64,000 bases of DNA. Origin: Ostrinia nubilalis (Eukaryota > Arthropoda > Insecta > Lepidoptera > Crambidae). The stretch is taken from assembly GCF_963855985.1 (NCBI RefSeq), contig NC_087111.1:8499001-8563000 (forward strand). The letters run 5' to 3'. This document shows, piece after piece, positions 49,486-61,842 of the stretch; within the stretch, counting starts at the first letter, position 1; each line of letters begins with the position of its first letter. A program made the translations under genes and the position numbers. The notes beneath the pieces were generated by a model. That model had not been told where the DNA came from. It worked only from the letters and a program-made list of their open reading frames with translations, and did no database searches.

Positions 49486-49828
49486 TATTGCATGCTGATA
49501 TCCGCAAAATTCCATTTCTTACTTTTAAAATTATAAAATCCCACTTTTTAATCTGCTTTTGCTATCTGATAGCAATTTAGCCGTAAATAAATTCGTATAT
49601 TTATAAGAAACAAAGAACATCACTATGGCCCATGCGCATACCTACTCTCAGAAACCGGTTGGCCGCCGCCGCGGTCAGACGTTACGGGTGTTGCGTGGAT
49701 TCGTTACAACAGACATTACGACGGAATCGGCTCACTTTGTGACCTTACCGGGTCTTTAACATAGTAACATAGATTTTGGGAATATGCCGTTTCTTGGTAA
49801 AGTGGGAAGCGAGAGGATTTATTAGTGA

Positions 49829-50055
49829 CTAGCGGCCGCCCGCGACTTCGTACGCGTGGATCCTGTTTTACCCCCTTAGGGGTGGAATTGCGTAAAATCC
49901 TTTCTTAGCGGATGCCTACGTCATAACATCTACCTGCATGCCAAATTCAGCCCGATCCGTCCAGTGGTTTGGGCTGTGCGGTGACAGATCACTATGTCAG
50001 TCAGTCAGTCAGTCAGTCAGTCACCTTTGAGTTTTATATTTATAAATGAATTTGA
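49829..50055 (-). mobile_element. Helitron, GCGGCCGCTAG subfamily, antisense
   Basis: CTAGCGGCCGCCCGCGACTT, TAGCGGATGCCTACGTCATA, CCAAATTCAGCCCGATCCG, then (CAGT)n and CACCTTTGAGTTTTATA. Reverse of the copy at 47288. Confidence 0.75.
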
Positions 50056-50567
50056 GTAGAGATAAACTCTACAAAAATTTTGTACTAGAACTTCTAGAAT
50101 TTTTTCTAAAAATATGTAAATCTGTGTAAGTAACTGTTTTTTCAATAAATACTAGTGTACCTACGTCTATCACTGTTAGAGACAAAGTCGACCTACAAAA
50201 ACACTGTCTAGAGTCTAGACCCAAAGTCAAATAAAGGGAAAAAATCACTATTTGTCCTAAACTCCATACAAAAGACACCTTGATATTATTATAGTTACGG
50301 TTCAAGTAAGTTGGTGAACTCTGCCTTAAATTGGCATAAGTTTTATTCAAAATAGTAACATACCCTAAAAATAATGTCAACCAAATCGTTAGTCCAAATA
50401 TAACCGGTGTTTTCCGAAACTTTAACCGGTTTCAATCCTTGCTCGGATATTTTGCGTTCTCAATACAAATGTACCGTATTGTACTCTACTAGCCAGTTAA
50501 AAATAGCATCAAATTAACCTCCATCCATATCGGATATTTTGGACAGAAATTCTTTTGTTGGTTTGAT

Positions 50568-50830
50568 TCAAAATCAAAAATATTTATTCAGTTTAGACTA
50601 CAAGTGGCACTTATGAACGTCAAATATAGCAAACAATAAAAAGAAAAGGTAGCCCTTATGGGGCACTTTACATGTCTCCTTATCTTTTGGGCCCTACCAG
50701 CGCTTCGAGACAATTCCCAGTGGGGTCTAAAATTTGTTTGGTATTTAGGCTTATCTTAAGTCTGCCTGACTAGCAACCACCCTTACCTAAGTCTGTCGTC
50801 AAAATGACTATGTTAAAAAATTTTTAGTTT
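50568..50830. repeat. Dispersed AGACTACAAGTGGCAC repeat joined to SINE-body remnant
   Basis: The first part (to 50700) repeats 49341-49485. The second part holds AAATTTGTTTGGTATTTAGG, TCTGCCTGACTAGCAACC and ACCCTTACCTAAGTCTG, similar to the body of the SINE at 7239. Confidence 0.5.
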
Positions 50831-51011
50831 CGGCAGATTATGGTAAGATATTACTTAGATATCGGTATCCATCTTTTGTACCACATTTAAAGCAAATAAA
50901 TGGTAATACTGATTCCGATAGTACAATTTCAACTTCGCAGCTTCCGCCTGATCAACAATTTTCATCAGATGAAATGCATGATGCAAGCCAAGAGCTTTCC
51001 TGTACGCTTAT

Positions 51012-51240
51012 AAAGTAGGCGCACACCGTTGATTTTTCGTCGGCCGATAGTTTAGTCGGGCAGTTGATCAGTATGGGCATGTATGGGAGTGCGCACACTA
51101 CGCCGATTCGATTTGGGCGATTTTTCATACAAATTAAAATCGGGCACAACTATCGGCCAACTAAAAATCAACGGTGTGCGCCTACCCTTAAAATCGGGCA
51201 AAACTATCGGCCAACTAAAAATCAACGGTGTGCGCCTACT
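51012..51240. mobile_element. TATCGGCCGA MITE with duplicated right end
   Basis: TAGGCGCACACCGTTGATTT and CGGCCGATAG pair with ACTATCGGCCAACTAAAAAT and CAACGGTGTGCGCCTA. The ~55-bp right end (AAAATCGGGCA to GTGTGCGCCTA) is present twice in tandem. Confidence 0.75.
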
Positions 51241-51321
51241 CTTATAAATAAAACTTTTAGTTGACTTTCGAAATATGAAATCTCAATAAAAAAAAGTATG
51301 ACGTGTAAAATCCCGTTAGGC

Positions 51322-51707
51322 CTGTTTCCACCAAAGCAGGGAGGAGAGGTTTCCGAACCGAATCTGATTGCTTAATCACACACATCTCTTCTAATCTTTC
51401 ATTATCATCATCATCATTTCAGCCATGGGACGTCCACTGCTGAACATAGGCCTCCCCTAATGCTTTCCATGTTGATCGATTGGTAGCGGCCTGCGTCCAG
51501 CGCTTCCCTGCTACCTTTACGATGTCGTCGGTCCACCTTGTAGGTGGACGTCCCACGCTGCGTTTTCCGGTACGCGGCCTCCATTCCAGAACCTTGCTGT
51601 CCCATCGGCCGTCAGTTCTGCGTACTATGTGCCCTGCCCATTGCCACTTCAGCTTGCTAATCCGTCGGGCTATGTCAGCGACTTTAGTTTGCTTTGGTGG
51701 AAACTGG
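51322..51707. mobile_element. CTGTTTCCACCAAAGC MITE split by an RTE tail
   Basis: Left end CTGTTTCCACCAAAGCAGG and right end TTTGCTTTGGTGGAAACTGG are inverted repeats. Between them (about 51405-51687, minus strand) lies a 5'-truncated RTE tail, clean in frame: [40 protein letters not shown], with (ATC)n at its end. Confidence 0.75.
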
Positions 51708-52095
51708 ACCTTATTGTCAACTACAAAGAATACTCCAGGACAATACATAATGATGCCAGCACAACGATAGTCCGAGAGATGCAAGAAAATGATACCATGT
51801 TACGTGGTTCCTGCTTCCGCGCTTTAGTTCCGTGCATATACCTAATCACCAGTTCCTTGATTAGTGTTGGATGAACAGATTACCGGACAGGGCTGGTGGT
51901 TAGGTAATGAAGAATCCATGGTTTTAGGCCTATTTTTGACTGTTAGAAGCAAATTTAGGTGGATATTTCTACGTGACTACGAAAGTGACTCAACTGCGTG
52001 TGACGAATTCATGGATAAGTCACTAAATGTTGAGTAGGTATTTTGGGAGAAATTTCAATTGAAAAGATATGGTAGGTAATTGGGAAGGATATTGC

Positions 52096-52205
52096 AATAT
52101 CATCATCATTCCAGCCATACGACGTCCACTGTCGAAGGTAGGCCTCCTCTAATGATTTTCAGTATCGGCCTGCATTGAACGTCTTGCTGAGGTCATCTAT
52201 CCAAC
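52096..52205 (-). repeat. RTE tail fragment
   Basis: CATCATCATTCCAGCCATAC, GACGTCCACTGTCGAAGG, GTCTTGCTGAGGTCATCTAT. Strongly diverged. Confidence 0.5.
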
Positions 52206-53234
52206 CAAAACAACAGCAGTTCTTTTCAACTTTCAACAAAAGAACTGAAGAAGAAAAAATTACCTACTGAGGAATTTCACATTTTACCTGGGCACCCAAT
52301 GACGCCAAGCTAACTATAATTATGGCATGATAATAACTAAACTCTGGCTGGAAACAAACGAGCTAAAAAAACTCCTAGAAGAAGCATACGTTATTCAGCA
52401 TACCTAGCTCCTTTGCTAAAATTCCAATGACAAATTCTAATACTTAATTAGCAATATTTACAGCGCATCACGGCGCAGCTAAGGTCAAACAGCCGAGACA
52501 TTTCTTCACGGGTGAACCACCGGCCAAGGGCGATTACAATAGTGCGCGTGATCCGAATCCACACGAAGGTTAATTTCACTGCGTGAGTGTATCGATAATG
52601 GGGTGGCGGTAGAATTTGTTCTATGACCTAGATGGGGATTGCGAAGAGTTTAGATCAATGTCATTTTGGGCTTTAGGGATCAGCCTTTTCGTGACATGAT
52701 TGCGAGAGCAAAAGTGCCGAAAACAGATGCACCGATTAGTTAATTTCGGGTCTATTAAAAAAACCCGTCGTTTCTTTCACTTATAAAACATAATTATTGG
52801 TTTAATTGATCAATATAACTCACATGGTATACAGGGTGGAATTTTGTAATGCGACCTGGAGGGAAAGTACTCTTAATACCGTAGAACATTTTTACTCAAA
52901 GAAAACTTCCTTTATTTTTTATTATTATTACAAGCTTTATATTGACTTCACTTGTTAGTATGTGTGGGACAAATCTTGCAACTGAATTTAAGACCAGTTC
53001 TCCTCAACCGATTGAGCTGAAATTTGGTATACTTATGTAAGTACGATGACAATGCAATATTATGGTACCATTGAGCGGGTCTGATGATGGAGTCGGGAGG
53101 TGGCCATAGGAACTCCTAAACAAAACGGCGGAAACTCATCGAGTTTGGGTTCGTTGGATTTGTCTTTTCGAGCACTTTAGTGTTAGATAATGTCCAGGGT
53201 CCTGAGATTAAGATATAACTAAAAAGTGTAAAAT

Positions 53235-53401
53235 AAAATTATAATAAAAATAAACTTTTTTAAAAACAAGCTTTTATTCTGAATTTCAAAAGCTTGTAGC
53301 GCAAACAGAGAAAAAGAGGAATAAATTCCATGCGCGATACAAGCTTTCGAAATTCAGAATAAAAGCTTGTTTTTAAAAAAGTTTATTTTTATTATAATTT
53401 T
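53235..53401. repeat. Palindrome with AAACAAGCTTTTATTCTG arms
   Basis: Arms of about 65 bp (AATAAACTTTTTTAAAAACA, AGCTTTTATTCTGAATTTC and complements) around a ~35-bp spacer. A MITE-like foldback; no clear target duplication. Confidence 0.6.
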
Positions 53402-53796
53402 TTCCTGTATTAAATTACTATGTAAATAGCAATACTTAAATACATGTGTTTGTTTGTGTCCAACAATCAATATGAATACAAACTTAAACTATCCCGGTCT
53501 ATTCATTCACGTAGCAATGTGAAAAGTAAACTTGAAAGGATACGTAAAATACCCATATTGTATGTAATTTTCCGTAATTTGTACTGTCTATGTAACATTA
53601 ATTAACAAACGATTGCGGTCAACTTTGTGTATAAATATTGAGCGTTTCACAATTACAAAAAAATGTGACAATAATGATTTATTAATAGTTAAATACATTA
53701 ACACCTGCATTCGTAAAGATTCTTCCAAAGTGCAGTCTATACAGGGTGACCCATTGACGGGTGATCAAACAAAAAAGATTGATTCTACTGTACAAA

Positions 53797-54013
53797 TCTT
53801 ACTAATATTGTAAAGCTGAAGAGTTTGCTTGCTTGAACGCGCTAATCCCAGGAACTACTGGTCCGATTTGAAAAAATATTTATGTGTTGGATAGCCTTTA
53901 GGCTACGTAACATCACCCTACAGCCAATAGGGGTGGAGTAGTAAAGAAAAATGTTGCAAAAACGGGAAATATTAAAACTATTTCCACGCGTACGAAGTCG
54001 CGGGCACAGCTAG
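53797..54013 (+). mobile_element. Helitron, GGGCACAGCTAG subfamily
   Basis: Begins TCTTACTAATATTGTAAAGC after A, contains GGAACTACTGGTCCGATTTG and CCTACAGCCAATAGGGGTGG, and ends CACGCGTACGAAGTCGCG, GGCACAGCTAG before T. Both ends fit insertion between A and T. Confidence 0.78.
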
Positions 54014-55206
54014 TACTCTAATAACAATACAGAATAATTTTAATTCTTTAAACTATCATTCAACATTCTTGTTAATGCATACCGCTCACAACAGTCGCTT
54101 CTAAAAAAGGACCCGTGTATGTATCTATGGCGGATGTAGACTTAGGATTCCCGCCACGACCTGAATAGTGTTGCCAACTCTTTGGTACAGTAAATAAAAA
54201 ACGAAGGAAAAAATGTGTCAAGTTCTGTAAATTAAAAAAAATAATGAGTTGATTTTGACAAAATAATCAATTTAATTTTAAATGTCTTACTATTTTAATT
54301 GAAAATACAGTTAAATAAGTTGGTATCTTCAACAGTATTTTTTTGAACATTCGTCGTTCATATTGCAATTTGTTCTATGTCAAAAATGACAAGTTTACAG
54401 GAGAGTAAAAAAACAGCGGACATACAGAAAAAAAATCTTTTAAGACACCAAAATGTTTTTTAACTAATGTTTCCTAAGCAGTTTGTTCTTTTTAATATAA
54501 ATGTGAAAGTCTCCATAAATAATTTATATTTTGTCAGAATTTTTTGACATTGAACAAATTGCAATATGAACGACGCAATGTCATTTAGTTTTAATGGTGT
54601 AAATAAAAAGCTTTTCAGGTGTAGTAGAGTACTTATTATTATTATGTGGTAGTAGGTACAGAACAAACTCAATTTATTGGACTTAGCCGTTTGTAGGTAA
54701 AATTTCAAAAATATATTTGATTTTTCTTCACGATCTAAATAATTATGAACTTTGTGTCTATTGTACCTACAATACCTATATCTATTTTTTTTGGGGACGT
54801 TAAGGTTTCCACCAATACGGAGCGAAGCGGAGAAATGTCGATCCGTCAAATTTTTCTATAGAATTTGACAGCGGCGGCGTGGCGCGTAGCGGAGAGAAGT
54901 GGAAATAATGAAATCTGATTGGTTATTCAAAACTCTTCTCCGACCATCATCCGACGACTTCTGGCGACCTGTGTCACAGGTTTCTTTGAAACCTACTTCA
55001 GGCACCAGTCTCTCACAAGTGATAGGAATTAAGCTAAGACTACTATTATAAGACCTTGTATTTAAGTACGCATGTTTCCTACTTTGTGAAGAGAGAAATA
55101 AACAATTTATTTAAATGCATTTAAATGCATAATCTTCTCCGCTCCATCTTGGATTAGGCCTAGCTTTAAATCTTTAGCTTTTTTAAAATGAATTTAGTAC
55201 CTAGTA

Positions 55207-55444
55207 TCTATACCTACTAATATTATAAATGCGAAAGTCACTCTGTTTGTTTGTCTGTTTGTCTGTCTCGCTTTCATGCCTAAACCACTGAACCGATTTT
55301 GATGAAAGGCATAGATATAGTTGAGTCCCGGAAAAGGACATAGGATAGTTTTTATTTAGGTTTTTTAAATAGGGACGCCGCAACAAAGTTTTTCTGTAAC
55401 AGACAAAATTCCACGCGGGCGAAGCCGCGGGGGCGGAAAGCTAG
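55207..55444 (+). mobile_element. Lep1-like Helitron
   Basis: TCTATACCTACTAATATTAT, (GTTT/GTCT)n, GGACATAGGATAGTTTTTAT, hairpin GCGGGCGAAGCCGCGGG, GGCGGAAAGCTAG. Confidence 0.78.
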
Positions 55445-57009
55445 TGTTAAAAGAATAGTTGGCAACACTGCATCGCCCACAGTTTCGCAAAGATATCAAC
55501 AGTAGTATTATGTACGTCACGTACTAGTAGCTGTGCAAGATTAGATTTACTATGTACTTGAGATACATACGTGTATGATTTTTAAAAGCTCTAGGTGTTT
55601 AGGAAGTCTAAGACGATGGCACTTCAAGCTAACGGCATCTTAAGTTAGTTGCGATAAAGGCTATTTTACGACAGCAATGTTTTGCTTGGAATATGCTTGG
55701 AATTTTTTGAATTTTAATTTGTTTTTTTTTTAAGTGGCCGCCAAAATTCCCGACGTTATGTCTGGCCTACAGATTTTTTGAATTGAAATTATTTATTGCT
55801 CCAAGTTGGTAAGGTTTTGGATGTTAAAAAGTGCTATATTGCTATTAATATTCTTAACTTTTTTCTTTTTGAAAAAAATAATAAAAATAAATTATATTAA
55901 ATAGCTACTCATACTTGAAGAATGTACTGGCTGAATAGATAACGTGGGAAAATAATTTTCCAGACCTACATTATTTTCCGATTGGTCGAGAGATCACTCA
56001 TTCATAAACATATAAATGCATGGCTCTAGTAAGGGTCAAGCTTATTAATAGATATCAAATACGTCTGAGGTTTTAAGTTACTTAAAAGATGAGCTATTGT
56101 ACAATGGAAATAAAATACTACACCATCAGTTAACATAAAATATTATACGTATAGAAAAAAATCTAAAAACATTGTTTTCCATTGGTTTTAAGCAAGACTA
56201 AGTAGAGCTAGGTAATTTTTTCCAAGTGATGTAAAAAATAATTACTATTCAGAGTTTTATTAATGTAATTAATGTAAGACGTTATTGGTAATTAAAATGC
56301 ACATCATAGAACAACATCAATATGGCGTGTTAATTAATTTTTATTCTAAGCATGAGCTATAAACTTATTTATTGGTTAGTTAGAGCGTTGTTAATGGTAG
56401 ATTAATTAATTATTAACTCTAAGATCACCCTAGATTGGTATTTAATACGTGACAGGAAATCTAGATTTTATGTTCGTTTAATCATCATACAGAATTAACA
56501 ATACCTATTGATGCAAGAAATGCGGTGGCCTGTTAATTTAAAAGTAAATAAATATGTTTTTCTGAATGTAGGTTTACACAATGAGTGTGTTTGCAAAATA
56601 AAGTTAGTCATGCTAAAGCTTATTGACCTTCCAAAGTAAATTACCGGAAAATTTTCGCTTTTGGAAGAAAAATTCCAGGAAAAATTTCCATACACTTCCC
56701 GGAATCTTTACCTTTATTTTTATTATGTTACTTATTTTTTAATGGAACTTTCAAGAAGAAGTCTAATGACGTTATTTTGATAATAGCATCCTATATGATA
56801 TCATTCATAATGGGTATTAATTAATAATGACAACAATTAATGAAGTGTGACGCAAAACGGAACAAATCAATGTTTTAAGTAATTTGGAAAAGTTGATTGT
56901 AAATAAATGTAAATACGTTAATACATTCAAAATTGCCTTTCTCATTAAGAACATTATTTTTCTACGATTTTAATCGTAGCTAATCTATTGAGGTTTTTTT
57001 TTAAAAATA
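55445..57009. other. AT-rich DNA without recognised feature
   Basis: No supported frame or repeat match was seen. Confidence 0.35.
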
Positions 57010-57200
57010 CTACTCTACTAATGATTTGATTTCAAAAAATATTTTTGTGTTAGCTCGTCCAATTATCAACGAAGGCTTTAGGCTATAATATAACATCTGT
57101 CACCCTACAGCCAATAGGGATGGAGCAGTAAAGAAAAATGTTGCAAAAACGGGAAATATTAATCAAACTGTTTTCACGCGTACGAAGTCGCGGGCACGGT
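57010..57200 (+). mobile_element. Helitron remnant, GGGCAC subfamily
   Basis: TGATTTGATTTCAAAAAATA to CCTACAGCCAATAGGGATGG and CACGCGTACGAAGTCGCG, GGCACGG. The CTAG end is lost. Close relative of 53797-54013. Confidence 0.6.
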
Positions 57201-57425
57201 AATTAACAAATTACATAAGTATATGTGAAAGGGTTAAAGTAAACAAACATAATATAAATAGGTACACAATACTCCTTATATGGTACTCGTATCGTATAAT
57301 TAGTTAAAGCTATAAAATCATATAGCCTTATTTAGGTACTATAAAGTTATTATTCTAAGTTCCATTCCATAAATTAGTCATAAAATATGTTTAAGTACAA
57401 TTTTTAAATGCATATTGTTAGAATA

Positions 57426-57573
57426 ACGCCCGTATTCACAAACAAAACTATGAGGTCTCACAGTACAGTATACGCACAGGGCGATACATGAACTAATCAC
57501 AGAGCTCTATTCAACGCTGTGCATTCGATTTGCTGCTTCACATAAGCAAGCATCGTTTGTGAATACCGAAATC
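57426..57573. mobile_element. CGCCCGTATTCACAAAC MITE, copy 4
   Basis: CGCCCGTATTCACAAACAAA at the left and CATCGTTTGTGAATAC at the right; the final GGGCG is lost. The core TGAGGTCTCACAGTAC and CAGAGCTCTATTCAACGC matches copy 2. Confidence 0.72.
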
Positions 57574-57587
57574 GCACCTGATTTTTC

Positions 57588-57975
57588 AACCGACTTCAAA
57601 AAAGGAGGAGGTTCTCAATTCGACCCGTATGTTTTTTTTTTTTCTATGTTTGTTACGCGATAACTCCGCCAATTATGAACTGATTTGAACAAATATTTTT
57701 TCGGCGTATAGGTAATACCTCAAGGGTGGTCCCATTTAAATTTAATAATAAAAAAAACAACCCCCAAGGGTGGAAAATTGGGGATGAACTTTTTTATACG
57801 CAATATCTCCGCCGATTATAAATCAATTTGAATAGGTATTATCAAAAGGGTGATTTCATGCGAATTTGAAGAAAATATTTCACCCACAAGGGTGGAAAAT
57901 TGGGGATGAACTTTTTTATACGCAATATTTTTAATTTTTAGTTTTTTTTTTGTGTTCACGCATTTGAAGTCGGTT
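57588..57975. mobile_element. AACCGACTTCAAA element
   Basis: AACCGACTTCAAAAAAGGAG at the left and TTTGAAGTCGGTT at the right (13-bp inverted ends). Inside, a block (CAAGGGTGGAAAATTGGGGA, TGAACTTTTTTATACGCAAT) occurs twice. A common arthropod non-autonomous element; class not assigned. Confidence 0.65.
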
Positions 57976-58151
57976 TTATTTTTTTTAATTTGTCTAGCAA
58001 CTGCCAGTTATCTTCTTTTGGTTCTGACATGACTGATCTAGGCAAAGTATGAAGACTTGAAGACACGTTCAATTTGTAAGACCAATTCATCTCATCATCA
58101 TCAGGTGATTTAGTCTCTCCTGGCCTTTTTGTAAGTAAGTATAGTTAGTTA

Positions 58152-58768
58152 TCTATACTTATAATAAATCTGTAGAGAGGTCAATTCTGTACATGAAAAA
58201 TATTTTCAAAATAACTATCAGGGGGTGATTAGTGATCGATACTGATGCCAAAAATGCAATCAGTAAAATTTTTGTCTGTCTGTCTGTTTGTCTGTATGTT
58301 CCTTATAGAAACAAAAACTACTCGACGGATTTTAACGAAACTTGGTACAATTATTCTTCATACTCCTGGGCAGGTTATAGTATACTTAGGAATTTCCACG
58401 GGAACGGGAATTAGCGGGAAAATTCTTTTGTATGAAAAATCTAAACCGCTTAAGTTAGACGCTTGAAATTTGGCATGCAGGTACCTTAGTAAACTTAAAG
58501 TTTAGTTACTACAGAATATTGCAAAATTCTCACGGGAACGGGAGTTAGCGGGAAAAAACATTTTTATGAAAAATCTAAACCGCTTAAGTTAGACGCTTGA
58601 AATTTGGCATGCAGGTACCTTAGTAAAGTTAAAGCAGGATATTGCAAAATTTCCACGGGAACGGGAGTTAGCGGGAAAAAACATTTGTATGAAAAAATCT
58701 AAACCGCGTAAGATAGATGAAGGGGGTAAAACGGGATCCACGCGTACGAAGTCGCGGGCGGCCGCTAG
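58152..58768 (+). mobile_element. Long Helitron with internal tandem repeats
   Basis: TCTATACTTATAATAAATCT start, (GTCT)n, and three tandem ~105-bp units (CGGGAACGGGAGTTAGCGGG, GAAATTTGGCATGCAGGTAC). It ends with hairpin CGCGTACGAAGTCGCG and GGCGGCCGCTAG. At 617 bp it is the longest Helitron in the window; no Rep/helicase frame. Confidence 0.72.
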
Positions 58769-58863
58769 TATACAAATAAAGAAATTTTGACTTTGACCTG
58801 CAAAAGGGCGGATAGAGGGTTTGCCCTACATTCCCCACCGTGGCCAGATGGGTTGAACTTGAC

Positions 58864-59007
58864 CAGAGGTGGAATTGTGTAAAGCAATCGTAATCATTTG
58901 ACAGTTCATAACGTACGATAAAGTCAGCTAAACAAAGCGTTTGACAGAATCATCGTACGTTGTGAACTGTCAAATGATAACGATTGCTTTACACAATTCC
59001 ACCTCTG
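58864..59007. mobile_element. Palindromic MITE with CAGAGGTGGAATTGTG ends
   Basis: Arms of about 62 bp (CAGAGGTGGAATTGTGTAAA, ATTTGACAGTTCATAACGTA and complements) around a ~20-bp spacer; almost a perfect hairpin. Confidence 0.78.
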
Positions 59008-59028
59008 TTTAATATTTAGTTTAGATTT

Positions 59029-59376
59029 TTGTCAATATTGCAGAAAAACTTGAATTATAAACGTTGTAAGTACTATAATACTGATAACGTATTTGAATTA
59101 GGTACGATTTTAGCGGACAGTGAAAGGGTTCGCAACACATTGTCTCAGAGAAACCTGAACTTCGGCCGGCGTTTTGCAGGAAAAGACAAATGTTATGACT
59201 TGATTGAACTTGATATTATTTCACAAGCCACAATAGTGAGTGTAAGATTGCAGAAGTTTATTAACAGATGGAGAACAATGGACAATGCACCAGGAACTGA
59301 TGTCATCGGACGTGTCAAAGATCGGCCATTTTTGCTTTTCCAGCAATGGCCGATCCTGAAGGTTCTTGATTATTGA
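59029..59376 (+). CDS. Unidentified 115-aa frame
   Basis: One open frame between two MITEs, ending at a stop shortly before the element at 59382. The composition is protein-like (RNTLSQRNLNFGRRFAGKD, YDLIELDIISQATIVSVRLQ, RWRTMDNAPGTDVIGRVKD), unlike the AT-rich noise frames around it. I do not recognise a family. An acceptor-like TTTTTGTCAATATTGCAG lies just before the first codons, so it could be a terminal exon or a fragment of a transposon protein. Whether it is expressed is unknown. Confidence 0.3.
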   Translation: MSILQKNLNYKRCKYYNTDNVFELGTILADSERVRNTLSQRNLNFGRRFAGKDKCYDLIELDIISQATIVSVRLQKFINRWRTMDNAPGTDVIGRVKDRPFLLFQQWPILKVLDY

Positions 59377-59381
59377 ATTTA

Positions 59382-59524
59382 TACAGGGTGTTAGGTAAAT
59401 GGGTATATGAGCCGACACTAGCCCATGTTAACATATGCATACTCGTATAAATGGTATGGTGAAGTCAGAAATTTTATATTATCATTGAAATATACTCATA
59501 TACCAATTTACCTAACACCCTGTA
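59382..59524. mobile_element. TACAGGGTGTTAGG MITE, copy 2 (shortened)
   Basis: Left arm complete to GGTATGGTGAAGTCAGAAA; the right arm retains only ACTCATATACCAATTTACC and TAACACCCTGTA. An internal deletion derivative of the element type at 48435. Confidence 0.75.
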
Positions 59525-60306
59525 TTAATAAAATCAATCATAGCATATGACTAAGATTGGATCGAGATTAATTTGAGAGTTGTTTTTCAATTACAGACTC
59601 AAGAATGATTACTTTAAGTAATGATTAAAGTTGTACTTTCAACGATTTTTTTCTGTAATGTGTGTTACTTGTATCGTTGTGAAACTCTTACTTATGGGTT
59701 AACATTTAATAAGGTATAAGGTGCATCATACTTATTTTTTCCAGTCAGTGCTCTACATAATATAGTTACTTATCTACTGAAGTAGAGACTTTTTGAAGAC
59801 CTAAGCTCACCTTTCTTAAATGGTCAATAAGTAAGAGTTGAATGATATACCCTTGTACTTATAAAGATTAAAACAATAATTTAGCTTAATGTAAATGCCA
59901 TTTCTTAGCACTGGTAACATTTCCTGATCAATTATTTCCTTTTTGTTATCTCCAGTTTAAAATGTTGACTTTTAACCTCGCGTCTTATTTCGAGAGTCAC
60001 TAAATGCCACTTCCTAAAAACAATGGTCGCTCTAAAAATAAATACTCATAAAAATTATTAATAAGTTTAAAAAAAATCAGTTTCTTCTGACTTTACTGAT
60101 TTATATCACGAATGTATTATTTTATTAAAAGTTATTCTTTGAGGCTCAATTCGATATCACTTTTATTGTAATTAATTTGATCAAGTATCAATGAAGAAAA
60201 ATTTGGCACTTGATTGATACTCTACTAGATTTTTAGTCAGTTTACTGACAAGTAATTAAAATAATCACGCACAAGACAAGTGAGATTAATCATAATATTT
60301 TATAAG

Positions 60307-60486
60307 TAATGCTTCAGCCACACCAACGCGTGCAGATCGCCGTCGCTCGCGGCGCGATCACGGGGCGATCATAGGGAAATGACAGGTCGCGTGAACTGTC
60401 ATGGATCGCGCGACCTGTCATTGGCCTTTGATCGCGCCGGCGATGCCGATGGCGATCTGCACGCGTTGGTGTGGTTGAAGCTTTAG
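60307..60486. mobile_element. GC-rich palindromic MITE (GCTTCAGCCACACC ends)
   Basis: GCTTCAGCCACACCAACGCG and TGCAGATCGCC pair with GGCGATCTGCACGCGTTGG and TGTGGTTGAAGC. The inner GACAGGTCGCGTGAACTGTC and GCGCGACCTGTCAT also pair. Strikingly GC-rich in an AT-rich region. Confidence 0.7.
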
Positions 60487-61842
60487 TTTAGGCAGACTTC
60501 CCACAATTGGTGTACGTTTAAAAACGAAAGTTTCTATGAAAATGTAGAGTCATTTTGTGAAATCGTTTTCGGTAAAAGTATCAGATATTACAGAGTATTA
60601 TGACTCACGCAACAGAGTCATTAAAGTTTTTATTATATTACTTAGTAAATCACTACTTTCTCGTATGTCTATTCAAGTGGAGTACTAGAGACGAGTAATT
60701 TTAAAATTTGATAGGGATAGAGCAATCCCTTTATGTTGATAGAGCAATATTGGACGTTGTTTGAAAGATGTAAACAGTATTTAATTAACAAGTAATTCTT
60801 TGCCCTTAAAATATGCTTATAAATGTTAACTCATAAACTGAAACGGCATTCAGAAGACGTTCTATAAATCTAATCTTTTCTTTACACCCTATATTCATTT
60901 TGAGTGTTTTAAATGTAGAAAATAATCATGAATTAATAATTAGGTAATTCAATTGACAATTATGCCCACATTTGTCACGCAATTATTTTTAATGAATCCG
61001 ATTGAAAAAGTTCGTAACTTTGAAAAAAATCTGTAATTTATAAAAATGACAATTAATGACCTAATTAGTGTTATTACATTAATTAAATCAGATTAAATTA
61101 ATAAAATTAAAGTTATAAATAATTTATTTGCTTTTTTTTGTTTTGAGTAGGTACTGATTCTGATTTTTTTTATCGCCAGGTCTTGTAGTACCCGAACCTG
61201 ACTACGTCTGGAATCAAAACGCAAACTACGCTACCTTTATGTTATTATGGCAGTTTTCATTGCATTTTCGTCTACATAAAGATAACAAAAAAGCATTTAA
61301 CACGTTTACGTACCTACGATACGATTTTAAGGGTCATTCGTAATTTAAGTAAAAATTTAACAGTTAATGTAATGAAAGTTTTTTATTTCAACTCAAAAAT
61401 AACACGTATTAAGGCAATAATAACCTAGTTACGTGGTATTTGTTCAAAAAATATATTTTGCTATAAAGTGTGTAAAAACAGTCAAATACATTTCGTAAGG
61501 TCCGTTATGACAGCCGCGGACAAGCATTGTAATATTTTTACATAATTTTTGACACCGTTACACAGATATTGAGATTTTGTACACAAATTAAGTTAATAAA
61601 AACATTTAGGCATCTTATTTGTTTTTTTTTTTTAAAATAGTGTTATTTGTGCAGGATGACTTTGAAGTTAAACTTTTTTAATAATTTAGTTTGTGACATG
61701 TAGAGACGTAAAAAAAATTCGTTTATCTGTTATTATTCTGACAAAGATCAACTAATCCATCCAGTGTCAATCAAAATCTAAATTTGTTTGTTTAGACTAA
61801 TTAAATTAGTACTTACAAATCGTCAAATGATCTTAAGGAGCC
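60487..61842. other. AT-rich DNA without recognised feature
   Basis: No supported frame or repeat match was seen between the GC-rich MITE and the dispersed repeat at 61843. Confidence 0.35.

Noticed and set aside
54804..55150. MITE starting GGTTTCCACCAATACGGAGC
   Set aside because: A left end resembling a known type is visible, but no matching right end was found, so boundaries cannot be supported.
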